A DNA stretch of 64,000 nucleotides from Latrodectus hesperus (lineage: Eukaryota > Arthropoda > Arachnida > Araneae > Theridiidae). The DNA lies in NCBI GenBank assembly GCA_037975125.1, contig CM075851.1, forward strand, positions 125,259,134-125,323,133, written 5' to 3'. Of this stretch, positions 38,346 to 51,188 are shown piece after piece. Within the stretch, counting starts at the first letter, position 1, and each line of letters opens with the position of its first letter. Under the pieces are notes generated by a model that saw nothing but the letters and a program-made list of their open reading frames with translations, did not search any database and was not told the DNA's origin. Made by a program: the position numbers and the translations under genes.

Positions 38346-39208
38346 CAATTGATTTAAGCCGTAATTAATGTTTAATTGAACTCACTGCGAAGCTGCTAAT
38401 ACTTTGATATAATTATTTGAAACTATGTAAAATATCTTCGGAACTCTTTTAGCTTCAAGAATGAAGCTTTCGATTCTTTTTTCCCTTTAAAAATTGTCAT
38501 CTATTCTGAAGAATTTGAGATAGAAAAATTTTGTGGACTTCGTATACCTTCTTCTTTCTGCATTCTCATTGATTTTTTTTTAAAGTTAATAACATTGTTT
38601 GCTATATCAATATTACTAACTATTTACTATGTTTGCTATGTGATATTTTTAAAAAATATTATTTGCTACAAAAATTTAAATGCTAGAAAAATAAATATTA
38701 TTTTCGCTCACTACAATGAATACATTTACGCTTTTCCCATTACGCCATGAATCACATACATTTATACGTAAAAAAAAGGAATCCCAACTTCATATTTAGT
38801 AACTTCGTAATTAAGTTAAGTTTTTAATCGTTCTACACCGTATTCGATTTTGTTTTTAATTGATCTATGAGTGCGATTTCATTTCTTAGTATAAAACAGA
38901 ATTTTGAACAACTTGAATAAATAATATAAAATTTTTTTAAATATATCATAATTTTTCCAAATTGCAATTTTTTTTAAATGAGGTGCACATCAATCACTCA
39001 AAGTACGGAATGATCATGTAGATTAAACTAAAAACTTTTGTTTTGTGGTATGAAGTGCAAAGATTCATTGGACGTGCCATACCATAAAATGCTCCACGTA
39101 AAACCAGTTCGTCAAAATATTATAATATACTGATTTCCTTTTTTAATTTTTATAAGTATTTGCTTATATTTATAAATTATGATTTTGGCAACAATAACTT
39201 TATGTGCA
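38346..39208. other. AT-rich DNA, no feature seen
   Basis: Nothing recognisable before the transposase relic. Confidence 0.4.
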
Positions 39209-39895
39209 GGGCTCATATTCTTTGAGACGACAATGATCAGTGAATAATTCAATTTGGAAATCCTAGAAGAGTTTTTTATTCAAACTATCCAGAATAGAAA
39301 CTCAGATATGTTACTTTCAGCAGAACCATGCAATATCCCACTGATAAGATCATGATTGTCCCACTTGAGAAGACGATTAGTAAAGGCTTGTGGTCTCCAT
39401 GGTAGTTTGACCTGTCCACTTGTGACTTTTATTTGTGGAAACTGTTAAAGCGAAGAGCATACAAAACAAATCCATAAATTATTGAAGAATATAAGATGAA
39501 GATCCAAGATGTCATCAATAGCATCATAATTGACAAACTTAACTCCGTGGCACGACAGCCTATGTGGACCAAGGCCTACAATGCCCATAACTGTTTGTAT
39601 TACCGAGGGCCCTGGGGTGTAAAGCATAGGTCCTGGTTAGGTGGTCAGCCTAACATGAAACCCCCAGTTCTTAGTTCCCAAGAATGATTGGTACTCAGTT
39701 TATCGACCCACTGATGGGATGAAAGGTTGAATCGACCTTGCCCAGCCCGAGGATCGAACTTCGGACCTGTGCGTTGGGAGCGTGAGACGCTGCCACGAAG
39801 CTACCGGGCTTCATAATTGACAAGAGTGTATATGAATTCCTTCACGCATGCTCACATACGCGGTGACGGGGGAGGCATTTTCAACAAGTTTAGTA
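39209..39895 (+). pseudogene. Decayed mariner-type transposase split by a SINE
   Basis: Plus-strand reading with several stops and a frameshift: GLIFFETTMISE, LEILEEFFIQTIQ, CYFQQNHAISH (second Asp changed to Asn). Then GLWSPW.FDLSTCDFYLWKLL, KRRAYKTNP, IIEEYKMKIQDVINSIIID; after the SINE it resumes IDKSVYEFLHACSHT and ends HFQQV. This is the core and C-terminus of a mariner-like transposase related to the DD41D type. The SINE at 39537-39810 splits it exactly at the duplicated TCATAATTGACAA. No N-terminal domain or inverted ends are recognisable. Confidence 0.8.
39537..39810 (-). mobile_element. SINE with head G, nested, perfect TSD
   Basis: Perfect 13-bp TSD TCATAATTGACAA at 39524-39536 and 39811-39823. 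The minus-strand head is GCCCGGTAGCTTCGTGGCAG (A box), then GAAGTTCGATCCTCGG (B box) and a body ending TGCCACGGAGTTAAG with no CAA or poly-A tail. Only copy of this family in the window. Confidence 0.88.
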
Positions 39896-40168
39896 AAGGG
39901 AAGTAATCATGTTTTACGTTTTATTTTACATTTTATGTTTTGAACTCACTGGCCGGTTTTACGTGCCGCACTCTGTAGAAGGGTCGATCTATGGCGGGCC
40001 GAATTTTTGGATTTTATCCTATTACTGTTGAGCGCAAAAGTGTGTGTATAGGGAGTATAGATATTTTGTGGGTTCCTTTCATAGAGACACGCGAATACAG
40101 ACGATGAAAAGTTAATGCAAAGAGAATATATCGCAAAAATCCATTACAAAAACTTTGTTTAGTTTTTC
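39896..40168. other. Spacer, no feature seen
   Basis: Starts with TTTCAACAAGTTTAG at 39892, close to the duplication sequence of the next LINE, probably by chance. Confidence 0.35.
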
Positions 40169-40181
40169 TTTCAACAAGTAT

Positions 40182-40838
40182 CTTCGTCTTCTTAGACTTG
40201 GGCTTGTATGTCATTGGGCACCTCTGCTTTTATCAGCATTTTATACTATTAACTCCAAACCCAATGTTTCCTAGTTCCAGTTGCTCGGGTCACCCACTTT
40301 ATTAATAAAGTCCAATAACCCTTTAATGGAGTCTAGGTGTAACTCTCTAGTATAGATGATGCCTAAAGAAGTTAATCAAGGGAGGGCAAGAGACTCGCAT
40401 TTGTAAATGATATGCTTGGCCGTTTCCTCTTGCGTATGACATTTCCTGCATATAGGGTCTTGCTGAAACAGTCCCATTTTATGGAGGTGTTTTCTGAAAT
40501 AGTAGTGCCCAGTTATGAAGCCTACGATTAAACGTATCTTCTGCCTAGAGCATCTTAGAATTTCAGAGGCAATCCTTGCTGATGATCTACAGACCATACT
40601 TTTAGCGTGGGTTTGACCAGGAGTGTTGACCAAGCTATACATCTTCCGTTTTTCCCATCTAAAAACATTGGTTTTTCCGGTCTTCAAATTGATCCCACAA
40701 AAAAATTTTGCACCGATGGGAACAAAAGATGATCCTTGTTTAGCAAGTTCATCAGCCCTTTCCTTACCTTCGATACCTTTGTGCCCTGGCACTCATACAA
40801 GAATCATCTTGTTTCTAGTTGCCAGTTCTGTAAGAAGG
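40182..40838 (-). mobile_element. 5'-truncated LINE of a different lineage, 13-bp TSD
   Basis: Perfect TSD TTTCAACAAGTAT at 40169-40181 and 40839-40851 around 657 bp. It contains RNase H, a knuckle and a longer 3' UTR than the other two LINE fragments, ending AAGTCTAAGAAGACGA. No poly-A or CAA tail. Confidence 0.86.
40376..40835 (-). pseudogene. LINE RNase H end and knuckle, Trp-to-stop change
   Basis: The minus strand reads LTELATRNKMILV, then TGA, then VPGHKGIEGKERADELAKQG. The usual WVPGHKGIEGNE motif suggests the TGA replaced a Trp codon. The frame stays open for 138 codons to ESLALP, with CRKC...HIIYKC forming a C-x2-C-x8-H-x4-C knuckle. Spacing and sequence differ from the 953 and 10909 copies, so this is a separate clade. 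The residues from NWQ to the stop fit the end of an RNase H fold. Non-functional: truncated and with a stop. Confidence 0.83.
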
Positions 40839-40918
40839 TTTCAACAAGTATAGTTTAGCTTATAATAAGAGGATTAATTTATAATCGTAAATTTGTTCGA
40901 ATTATCAGTTTTAGAAGC

Positions 40919-41010
40919 AACGTTGTTGTTGTTGTTGTCGTGTGACAAGTTCAAAAAGAAAAGATAAAAATACTAGTCATGTGGGACCAAGGGCATGGAC
41001 CACTGCCCAT
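40919..41010 (-). repeat. Retroposon 3' end with (CAA)n tail
   Basis: The minus strand has AATGGGCAGTGGTCCATGCC and ends ACGACAACAACAACAACAAC. It looks like a short 3' end of a CAA-tailed retroposon. Source unknown. Confidence 0.4.
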
Positions 41011-41737
41011 TTAGAAGCAATATTATCTAACATTAAGGGGATAAAATCTAAAAATTAGAAAAAATTCTAAAATGAAACAAAAAAGTTTGTTAAAAATAAA
41101 ATATTTTATGGTCTAGTTTTAAAAATGATTCCGTGAATATTTTCTGTCGGAACCAATGTATCGTATATCAAGAAAAATTAACTAATAAAAGAGTTCGAGC
41201 TTTGCATACATACTAATGTTTCTCTTACTCTCATTTTCTGCATTACTATTAAATATTTTGTCTAATATTCTGGGAGAGCTTTATCAACTTCATTTGCATT
41301 AAAGCAGTTTTTTGTATTTTATGAAGAGTTGGAACAGATTATGACATTTGTTTTATTTTCGACAACTAGCAGAGCTGTTTAAGATCATGAATTGTGTGAG
41401 CGCATTAACAATCATCAAAGGAAACATTTGATGAATATATGATAAACAGTGTGTAGAGTCATGGACAAACATGGAAATAAACATTTCCCGTGTAAAGAAA
41501 TCAACTTTCCTTCATAAACATGTCTCTTAGAAATCTAGGTCAGAATGAAGAAAAAGCAAGATGTGTTACAAAGTCGGTGATATTTTACTCGTGTTTCTTA
41601 AAAATAGATTAAAAGATCTTATAAGTGTTTGTGTTTACATCAAATTAGAATCATTTTAAATTCTTATACAAGGTAATTATAAAAGCGTAAGTTAAGCTTC
41701 GAAACATTCTACATAATTCAATGATTTAACTCATCGC
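41011..41737. other. AT-rich DNA, no feature seen
   Basis: Nothing recognisable. Confidence 0.4.
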
Positions 41738-41850
41738 CATGAAGTCACAATTTACTCTCGATAACAGTTTAAAGCGGACTCTAGAAATCAATGAGAATTG
41801 AATCTACGAATTTCTACACCTATTAACCATTAAGCCATCTTGGGTACTGT
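41738..41850 (-). mobile_element. SINE head remnant
   Basis: The minus strand reads CCCAAGATGGCTTAATGGTT (A box) and GTAGATTCAATTCTC (B box), then GATTTCTAGAGTCCGC. It is a short tRNA-like head without recognisable body or tail. Confidence 0.5.
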
Positions 41851-42955
41851 GTCAAAAATATCTACTATTTATTGAGATAAAAATATATACTCTATTTTAA
41901 AAATATGTATTACCTGGATTTAATAAAAAATACTTTTTTAAAATTATTATTGAACTAGCTTGTTACTGTTCAAATACTACAATTCATCATGTGAAGGGAA
42001 AATTGATAATATAAACTCTGTACCTATATTCAAAATAGTTGTAACTAATGTAAAATGTCTAATCAGTTATAGTTCTTTTTAAAAATAACATAACTAATTA
42101 TAATTATACTTGTAGCTAATGCAAATAGGTGTAATAAGAAACTTGCTGGGCAAATTAATTCCATTTGCTCAAGGAAGCATTAAAAATCTATAGATGAAAA
42201 TTTGGAAATTATGGAAATTCATCAGGTAATTTATACCTAGTACAATTTTAGGGAATATGTTAATGAAAAGTTGTTAAATACTTTTGCATTAACATTTTTT
42301 ACATTTTTTCTTAGCATAAATTAATTTTGTTTTTGTAAGTCTAATTCAAATATAAACCTTATAGTAAATTAAGTGATTGCAATAAATAATATTTTATTTA
42401 TATTATCCTTTCATACATCTTCTAATGCATTTCTGTAAGGGGACGTATTGGAAAAACCGAAAACACATTCGATGCTGTGAGAAAAACAACAATTAGGCTG
42501 GGAGATTTATCAAAAAGAAAAATCTGATGTCATACTCATTTTTTCTCTAATCTCAGCAGTTACTCATTAATGACAACTTTGATAAGGTGAAAAAAACAAG
42601 CGTCTCCACTCTGAAAACTAACAGAGTTTCAAGAGGCTGTACATAATTAACTTTACGTTGGCTTCAAGTCAGAATTAATTACAGTTTATTACGAAACTTA
42701 AAATTTTGAAATGAATTTAGCTCTAGAATCTAACACATCATAGTATATAAATTTCATTCCATTTCATACTCAAGCTCCCAAAAAACCCCCAAGCAAAACA
42801 AAGTCAAGAATTTAATAATAATTCATGTAAATTGATATATTCTAGTTATTATCAAAATAATAATATGTAATCGAGTCTTACCTAATGTACAAATCATTAA
42901 TGTATGAAAATTGGTGAATTGGTTACTGAATTTTCTTTGAAAGGGAGGAAATTTT
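41851..42955. other. AT-rich DNA, no feature seen
   Basis: Nothing recognisable on either strand. Confidence 0.4.
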
Positions 42956-43120
42956 CATATATATATATATATATATGTATGTATATGGTCAGCTGACCAT
43001 ATCTCCATGCTGATGAAGATGATGAAGACGTGGTTCTCGTGCTTTCCACCCATTCTTTGTATTGTATTTTGTAATATTCTTGTCAGTGATTTTTCAAATT
43101 TACTATATATATATACATAT
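42956..43120. repeat. (TA)n tracts with 20-bp perfect palindrome
   Basis: A TA tract at 42956-42976 leads to ATATGGTCAGCTGACCATAT at 42983-43002, a perfect palindrome. GATGAAGATGATGAAGACG follows, with a second TATATATATACATAT near 43104. It could be a tiny MITE, but no TSD is found. Confidence 0.4.
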
Positions 43121-44087
43121 GGAAAAATAAAGAGTATATTACACTGAAGATAAAAAAAAAAATTTTTCATCTTTTTATTCTATAGCTGACAATACTCATA
43201 AATTAAAACAGTTTTTTTCTGTAAAATTAAATTCCCTCACAAGTGATCGCAATAAAAATTGCTAAATATCGCTGTATGTGTATATTCAAGATCCGAATGT
43301 CGAACGAATAAAATGTCCGTTTTGATTTCCTTACATATTTTAAGTTATTTGGAAAAAAGGATCGTCTTTAAAAGACTATTTAAAAAAAATCAAGGGATTT
43401 GCTTAAATTTTCTCCAACAGACAAATGTAAGCAAATAGGTAGATTAATGCTTCAGATTATCTTGTGAATTGAAGCAATAATTTCTCTAACTGCTCAACTT
43501 TAGTTGTTGATGTCTGAAGAACACTTTATTTATAATATAAATATATATATAGTGTTAACGCTCGCATTCAATACTATAATAAAGAATGAAATATTCCCTT
43601 TTAAAATTGAAATTTTTAATTATTATGCTCCAAAAATGTTCTACATATTTTTTTCTTGCAAGATAATTTTTAGGAAATTTTTATTTTGTAACGAGAAATT
43701 AGAGCTGCTATAACATGAATGTGAATTAATAATTCTTCGGGAAGAACTTGACCAAATTATATTTTTTATATTAATTTGTCTACATAATAGGCTTAATAAG
43801 AAATTGCCCTTTATCAATCATGTGTGATTTTGTATTGTATTTAAATTCATTTGATAAATAACCCATAATAACCAGTATCTAAAAACAAGATTCCACTGAT
43901 AATAACTGTTATCGACAAATATAATAATTAAGTTGTTATGTGACTAAAGTAAATATTATTCACTTAACTATTCACTATTAAGAGAAAAATGATCGAGAAT
44001 TTGAAAAATATACATTTCTGAGCAATGAGGGGTTGAGTTAAAGAAACAAATAAAATTATATATTCATCAAAATACACAGACAATTCA
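43121..44087. other. AT-rich DNA, no feature seen
   Basis: Nothing recognisable. Confidence 0.4.
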
Positions 44088-44379
44088 GTCAGGGATTAAT
44101 TCCGAGTCTATGTTCATGCTATGCCTCATAAATTTCGTTCTTGAAGAGAACTCTTTGTGGAAGGGTCCCGGGGATTCGGAAGTGTGGGAGTAAGTATAGA
44201 AAGATGGGTAGAGGAAGCTCAGAGCCAGGTTTTTCTGTCTAAAATTAGCTTCCGACTTCCAAGGGAATGAAAATAATTCCGTTGACTCATTCGAGTTCGC
44301 CTCTGCATGGGATTGCACACTTTCAGTTATATATTTCAAGAGTAAAAACTGGATCTGACTCCTGTCTTTGTTGATTCAG
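44088..44379 (+). other. Candidate noncoding exon with splice donor
   Basis: A GC-richer 290-bp block (AAGGGTCCCGGGGATTCGG, AGAGGAAGCTCAGAGCCAGG) ending GATTCAG|GTAGGA at 44379/44380, then AT-rich DNA. An 84-codon open frame also runs on the minus strand (4 kb from anything known), not recognised. Either strand could be used. Low confidence. Confidence 0.25.
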
Positions 44380-44477
44380 GTAGGATATTTTTCCTTAAAA
44401 ATTATATTCAATTTTAAATGTTAACTATATTTTCCTAGTTCATGACGTTATGATTTGTTCACATATTGATGGTATTT

Positions 44478-45020
44478 GAGAATAGAACACTTTGTGCCAT
44501 CGTCTGTCACAACACAGCTTGAGATTTCGAGTGAAAATAAACTTCTTGAGAGTTTTATCTCGTAAGTTTTAAACATTTCTAAAATAATCTTTTCTTATTA
44601 TTTTAAATTTAGAAAACATTCCTTTTAAGATTAATATAATTTTTAACTTTGAAATTTAGTTGAAACATATTGCTTAGATTTGCAGATGATTGATCAGAAT
44701 AGAACTTTTTACATCATCGTCTGCAACTTGATTATACGCATAGTAATAGTTGAGTTGTTTTATAGTAATATTTTGTTGCATTAATATTTTTAGAGATGAA
44801 AAATTTATTTTTTTAGTTTTAAAATATTACATTTTTCCTCGTTAAAAATGCACTATTTATGTTTAATTTTAGAATTGTGATTTTTTTTAAATTTTGAAAT
44901 TTCTATCACATTAAAATTAATTTGACAGTTGTCAATAATATTTTAATGTTTGTCGCAGAAATTAATTCACTCGGTAATGATAAATTAAAGAAGAATATCT
45001 TTTTATTTTATCGTCTGCTC
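44478..45020 (+). repeat. Three diverged copies of a ~30-bp motif
   Basis: GAATAGAACACTTTGTGCCA then TCGTCTGTCAC (44480-44510), GAATAGAACTTTTTACATCA then TCGTCTGCAAC (44697-44727), and AAGAATATCTTTTTATTTTA then TCGTCTGCTC (44991-45020). Spacing is about 216 and 295 bp. The sequence between copies is AT-rich and only vaguely alike. Origin unknown. Confidence 0.35.
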
Positions 45021-46150
45021 ATGCTATAAGTTAAATGTTTGTATAAGACTCGAATATTCTATGGCTTAGAGTAAATTCTTATAGAGAATGTTTATGAATA
45101 ATATATTTTATTTGTCAAAAAATATAAAATTGATTATTTTTAAAGTTCATATGATTTTCATCATATTAAAATTTAAGAGATAATTATCAATCACATTTTA
45201 ACACTTGATACACTAACTGATTGCTGAGAAGGAAATTAATTTAATGACTTTCAACATTAACTGTCATAATTCAGCTATTAAATTTGCATGAAAATCGAAT
45301 GTTATTTGGATATGTAAGAATTTTATGAATTAGGTAAGAAGCATTCAATTTAATATTTCTAAAAATATTTTCTATTTAAAATATTATTATCTAATGAGTA
45401 TTAGAAATTTTCTTGAGTATTAGATTTACTTTTAAATATCTTCTTCATTTTCTAATTTTAGAATTAATAATCAAATAAGCAACTGTAAAGATGTAATAAT
45501 TATTATTTTTATGTATAGATAAAATTAGGCATAGATATTTTATGTCATTTTTTTCATCAGAGCAATTTAAATATTTACATTGGAATAAAATGATTTTGAG
45601 GGTTGCTTGTCATTTTATGTACGCGCAACAATATTTTAATCCATTTACCAATTTGGTATTTACAATTTTTTCTAAATATGATAAAACTACAAGATATTAT
45701 AATTTTCTTAAATTTAAACAATGTGTATATATATACATAAGAAAATCAAGATTTTTAAAACAGAGTATTCGTAAGAAGTGAGAATAGCTGACGAATACAT
45801 ATTTTTATTGCTAATAATTCAAATTAGAATTTCTATGCTTAATGAATTCTTTTTATTTATGATTCTTACTTCACTGCCTGTTTGTGTATGCTATAATTCA
45901 AAAATAATCAAACTAATGCCTAGAAATAAAAAAATCTACCAATTTTAGCATGAAATTCACATAAATATTAAAAATTATAATGTTTATCATGAAAAATATA
46001 ATTAATATTCCAGATAAGTATATTAATTAAATTTTTCTTATATCAGAAAATTAATTTTTAACAAAATTAATTTCCTTCTTATAATTAATTCTAACAATCG
46101 TAATTTTTTAAATTTTAACAAAACATTCTCATTAACTTTCATCAATAAAC
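45021..46150. other. AT-rich DNA, no feature seen
   Basis: Nothing recognisable. A 79-codon open stretch at 45542 is AT-driven. Confidence 0.4.
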
Positions 46151-46159
46151 AAATGCTTT

Positions 46160-46720
46160 TAAACCTGATTTCACTGTTTTCGTGTTTATTCTTTCTGTTT
46201 ACTGTCGAATCTTCCAATATTCCAAGTCAAGTCGTGACTACGAATAAGGAATCAGTAGTATGAGTCCGGATGTGGTATTTAACTTGACGATTTCATCTGC
46301 CTCGTGCCATGGGTGTAGGTGTTCTTAAAAACTTTTTTTTTGTCTATTTCTAATGGATCCTTTACAACTTATTTTAAACTCTGGAAAAAGGTGCTCCTTA
46401 ACGTCTGTGCAATCACTAGGAAACCGTTCGTCATGGCGCCGGCAGTGACGTCACAAATAAAGCTTTCCATTGTCTGGAGGAGACAGCAACTGAAGAGTGT
46501 ACTTATAGTTTACATAAGGCAGATTAGGAGAGAAAAGAATATAAATAAAAACAATGATAGGATTTCATAATATGTTGTGTGTTTCGTTGAGAAGTCTGCA
46601 CAAGCAAACTAAAAGCCCTAAGGTGAAGAGGCAGTGCTACCAAGCGCATTTTTTTCAAGCGCCTGACGGCTGTGAATCACCTGCGTCGCTGATCATTTAG
46701 AGAGAATGATGGGTAGATTT
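46160..46720. promoter_or_regulatory. GC-richer block with CRE palindrome
   Basis: Less AT-rich block with CATGGCGCCGGCAG directly followed by the exact cAMP-response palindrome TGACGTCA at 46446-46453. Further CG-bearing sequence lies near 46640-46690. It could be a distal element or promoter. No exon is evident. Confidence 0.25.
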
Positions 46721-47467
<747 letters not shown>

Positions 47468-48600
47468 GAATTAAAAAACCTGATAAAAAGACAAAAATCT
47501 TGAATTTTTGTTGGTACATAATGTATAATTTGAATATTTTAATAATTTTATCTTCTATTTAAAATAAAGCATTTAGTGTTTGAAATTAGTGTTCCAGTTA
47601 TTGTTCAAAAATTACTGAAAAAAAAAGAAAAACTAAAATAATGATTTTTATTTCAAAAGAGACTATTAGTTTTTTTTAGAAAATGGAAAGGAAAAGTATT
47701 ATTCTAAATTTAAAATCACATATTGATGACATATTATAAAATAAAAATAATTACACAGAGAAATAGGAGAATAATGCAGGTGTAGAAGATAATCAACTTT
47801 CCCACATTTTGACTATCCCATTAAAAAAATATGTATATGAAAAATTTTTAAGATGAGAAACTTTAAAGAGATACATACATTTGAGTTAACATGGAATATA
47901 GCTAAAAATTCTGTTAATTTGATGATTAAAAACAATATTTGATATATCATGAAACCATTTTAAATATGATTAGGAAGACAAAGAATGTTATTTTTTAATG
48001 AAAATTAATAATATCATGGATTAACTATTAATTAAAATGAAAATTATAATAGCAAAAACAGAATACTTAAACCCATGAAAAAATTTTTAAGTCAAAATAA
48101 AACATTTCATACAATTACAATGGTTACGTTTCTAATAACTTATGAATCATCCATTATTTTACAGATTTAAAATACTATTTTTTCTGTATGAGAGATTTAA
48201 TAAGTTTAGATTTATTTGTATCTTCAGCTGTTTTTCGTCTAAGAGAAAAATATCTTCTGTTTTTCTAAAATCATTTTATCTCACAATTTAAGGATTTAAA
48301 TCACACATCTATTCTCTATATATTCTAAAGTTTCAAAAACGTCTGAGCATAGTCATTTTTCATCCAATAATTTGAATACATAAGCACGTTATCTTACGGT
48401 TAATTCTATGAATCATTTGCTAAATGCGTACCCAAGGGCGAAATGTGATCGATTGCAGTTGTTGTGCACGTTCCTAAATTTATTTTCATGAAAATTTGCA
48501 ATAATTCACACATTAATGAAGGAAAAATATGCCTAAATCAAAATCCATGCTTTTAAAAATTATAATTCCTGAAATTGAAAGTATGACATTTATAAATATA
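47468..48600. other. AT-rich DNA, no feature seen
   Basis: Nothing recognisable. Confidence 0.4.
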
Positions 48601-48714
48601 ATATTCAAACAGAAGCATCATTTGTTACGGATAGTGGTTGAGAAAGTGTCCACATATTCTCCTTCACTGGGTTGCTGGAGCTCTGTGTGACGAGTCCATG
48701 TTAATCTGTGACTT

Positions 48715-48860
48715 TCAAAGTCCTTCCAATGATGTGGTGTGGAGAAGAGGATGCCAGCTCAGGCGTGATCTCGTCACTTGACTGTGGCTCAAAATTTCGC
48801 GGAGCCTGATGATGGGAGAGTATTCCAAACCCGTTTGGTGTTCTTCTACCCCGCTATGTA
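48715..48860 (+). mobile_element. Head C SINE remnant
   Basis: GATGTGGTGTGGAGAAGAGG, ATGCCAGCTCAGGCGTG and CTGTGGCTCAAAATTTCGCG match the 7995 head. It lacks the shared 3' module; tail not identified. Confidence 0.6.
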
Positions 48861-50495
48861 TGTATGCATAACTACAACATTTATAGTAAAAATATGACAC
48901 TGTAAATTTAAAAAATATTATTTTCCCTCGCCATTTAACTGCTTAGCTGGTAGCTACGATCTGACTTTCACTTCAACAATCACAGAGGGCATAAATATTT
49001 GCAATTAATTGGAATCCACTTTGAAGCTAATCCGATTAACCTTCGCATGCAAAAGTGATGGTAGTGAAAGAAAGCAACCAATTAATTATTCATCTAATAT
49101 GTCCAGGCTTATGAATCAAATCCTAATGCTTCATAAAAAAAAATAAAAAAACTTATCCAATTTTTATTTCTCTCTCTTATGTCATAAATTGTCGTATAAC
49201 TGAAGCTTCTTTAGCTCTATTTCCATATTGAAAATTACCAGGCTGATTCACAGCATTGCAAAATTTTTAAAGTTATTTGAGTTCCATTTGCAAATTGACG
49301 CGTGTATATATATAAATTGATATTAATTTGATATTTATTTTTCCATAATTATTTTTCAATGTCATGCAATTGTTAATCACAATTTCACATCTCCATGACA
49401 TTCTAATATACAATAGACTAATTAATTATTCCCTTAATTACAAACTTCACATAAATAGACTTTTCGACTAATTATAAACTTTACATAAGGTCAGAGATTT
49501 TTCCTCTTTCAAAACGAAATATACTCTTCATTTTGGCGATAAACGGGAGCAAAATGTATACATGTATAAACAAACAAATTTATAAAAAAAATTTTCTTAT
49601 ATTTTTCAGATATTTGTTTTTTTTTTATGACTGGAGGTTTTAACTTTTTACTGATTTAATGTTTTTATGCACTCTAAAAAGCATGATTTTTTTTTAATAT
49701 TTCAGCATTGAGACTTTATTTTCTTTATGATTTTTTCTTTATAATTATCCTCGTAATGTATTTAAATTTTACTATAATTGAAAAAGAGGGGAGGCAATTG
49801 ATTTTTAGAGCTTGTACAGCACAACCAAATAAAAATTTATATTATACTTTAACACGTAAATCGACATTATCTTTTTTCCGTTTTCATAATTGTTGGATAG
49901 TCTGTTTCTTTAGCCTCTTAAATTCTAAATGCAATAGAAAAAAATAATTATTATAAAAATAATTATAAAAGATATCATTTATACCAAAATTTTTTATTTC
50001 ATTTTATTTATTTATTTTTTTATACAATAAATTCATTTAAGGGCATGTTTTATCATGCCGCTAAAATATATTCAGGAATTTTCTAGTTATAATTATTACT
50101 GTATTTATAGTTTGCTTAATATTGATTAACATTATGATAGATAAATTTAAAGTATTTTTATGAGTGCGTTACTATTAAACTAAATATAAATTTAGATGTT
50201 TACTGAAATCCTTTTGTAAAACTGTAGTATTCTTGATTTAGTTTCTATATATAATCGATACATTTTCTTCTCTGCACTGTCATCTCAAATCTATATGAAT
50301 TAATCATCTAATTTACGTGGTTATAAGAATTATTTGCACAAACTACTTTTATAAAATCATCAACGTTTCTTATAATATTACTTTTTAAAATAGTATAAAA
50401 ATCTATACCAATGACTTATGAATTTCATTGATACAGATACAATCGTTGGTGGCTGTATAAGTTGTACTTAAGTGATAATGTTCCTTTTATTTTTT
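48861..50495. other. AT-rich DNA, no feature seen
   Basis: Nothing recognisable. Confidence 0.4.
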
Positions 50496-50497
50496 TT

Positions 50498-50639
50498 AAG
50501 TTTCCACCGGATGTAAAAATCCCTTTAATTGGCGCGCAATGGCGCGAGAAAAGTTTTGGCACTCTTTTATCTTGAATCAACTGTGGTCGTAGACCTCAGA
50601 TTCATTAGAGAACAGATGATAGTTCATCATTCGGTTTGT
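50498..50639 (+). other. Candidate short exon or promoter with donor
   Basis: A small CG-containing island (TTGGCGCGCAATGGCGCGAG) runs into TTTGT|GTAAGTAGG at 50639/50640, a good splice-donor match. No open frame of note. It may be an alternative first exon of the same transcript suggested at 15065. Confidence 0.25.
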
Positions 50640-50996
50640 GTAAGTAGGAAATAAAAAGTTTTTGTTACCGAACTAAAGCCTAGTTAATTGTTTCAACTTT
50701 TTTTATTTGATTTTCGATTAAGTCTAAATAATAATAATAGATGAGTTTCTTTGTTTCGATTAGATAAGCGATTTGCTGCCGATTTTGTTTTGCTATATAG
50801 CAATTCATTTCCATTTTATCTTATTTTTTATGTTATTAAGAGCCATAATAAGACATTATTATCGAAATCATTAGTTCGCTTCCGAGTCTGCTATTAAATT
50901 TTAACTTGAACGTATACCCTATGTAGTTAAAAGAAATGCGTGTACAACATATTCTATAATTAAATACGGCGAATAATAACTTGCTTTCAAATTATT
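50640..50996. other. AT-rich DNA, no feature seen
   Basis: Nothing recognisable. Confidence 0.4.
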
Positions 50997-50997
50997 T

Positions 50998-51188
50998 ATG
51001 CGTTAAGTAATTTGATAAAATTATCGCAATATATATCCAAAGTAAAATGATTTCAATATGAACAATTTAAAATCATTGATGGTTTTAGATTGATATTTTA
51101 AAATCATCAATGAGTTTAAATTGTTAATATTAAAATAATTTTACTTTGCATACACACGTTGCGATAATTTTATTAAATTACCTAACAT
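50998..51188. mobile_element. Fold-back MITE-like element
   Basis: Two ~90-bp arms (50998-51087, 51099-51188) are reverse complements with roughly 15 differences, and share AAAATTATCGCAA, AAAGTAAAAT and AACAATTTAAA. Only about 11 bp separates the arms. No clear TSD. The whole unit would fold into one long stem. No coding. Confidence 0.65.

Noticed and set aside
39892..39906. Third copy of the TTTCAACAAGT sequence as part of a larger duplication
   Set aside because: The match ends after 12 bases and this stretch is explained as the end of the transposase relic; chance is likelier.
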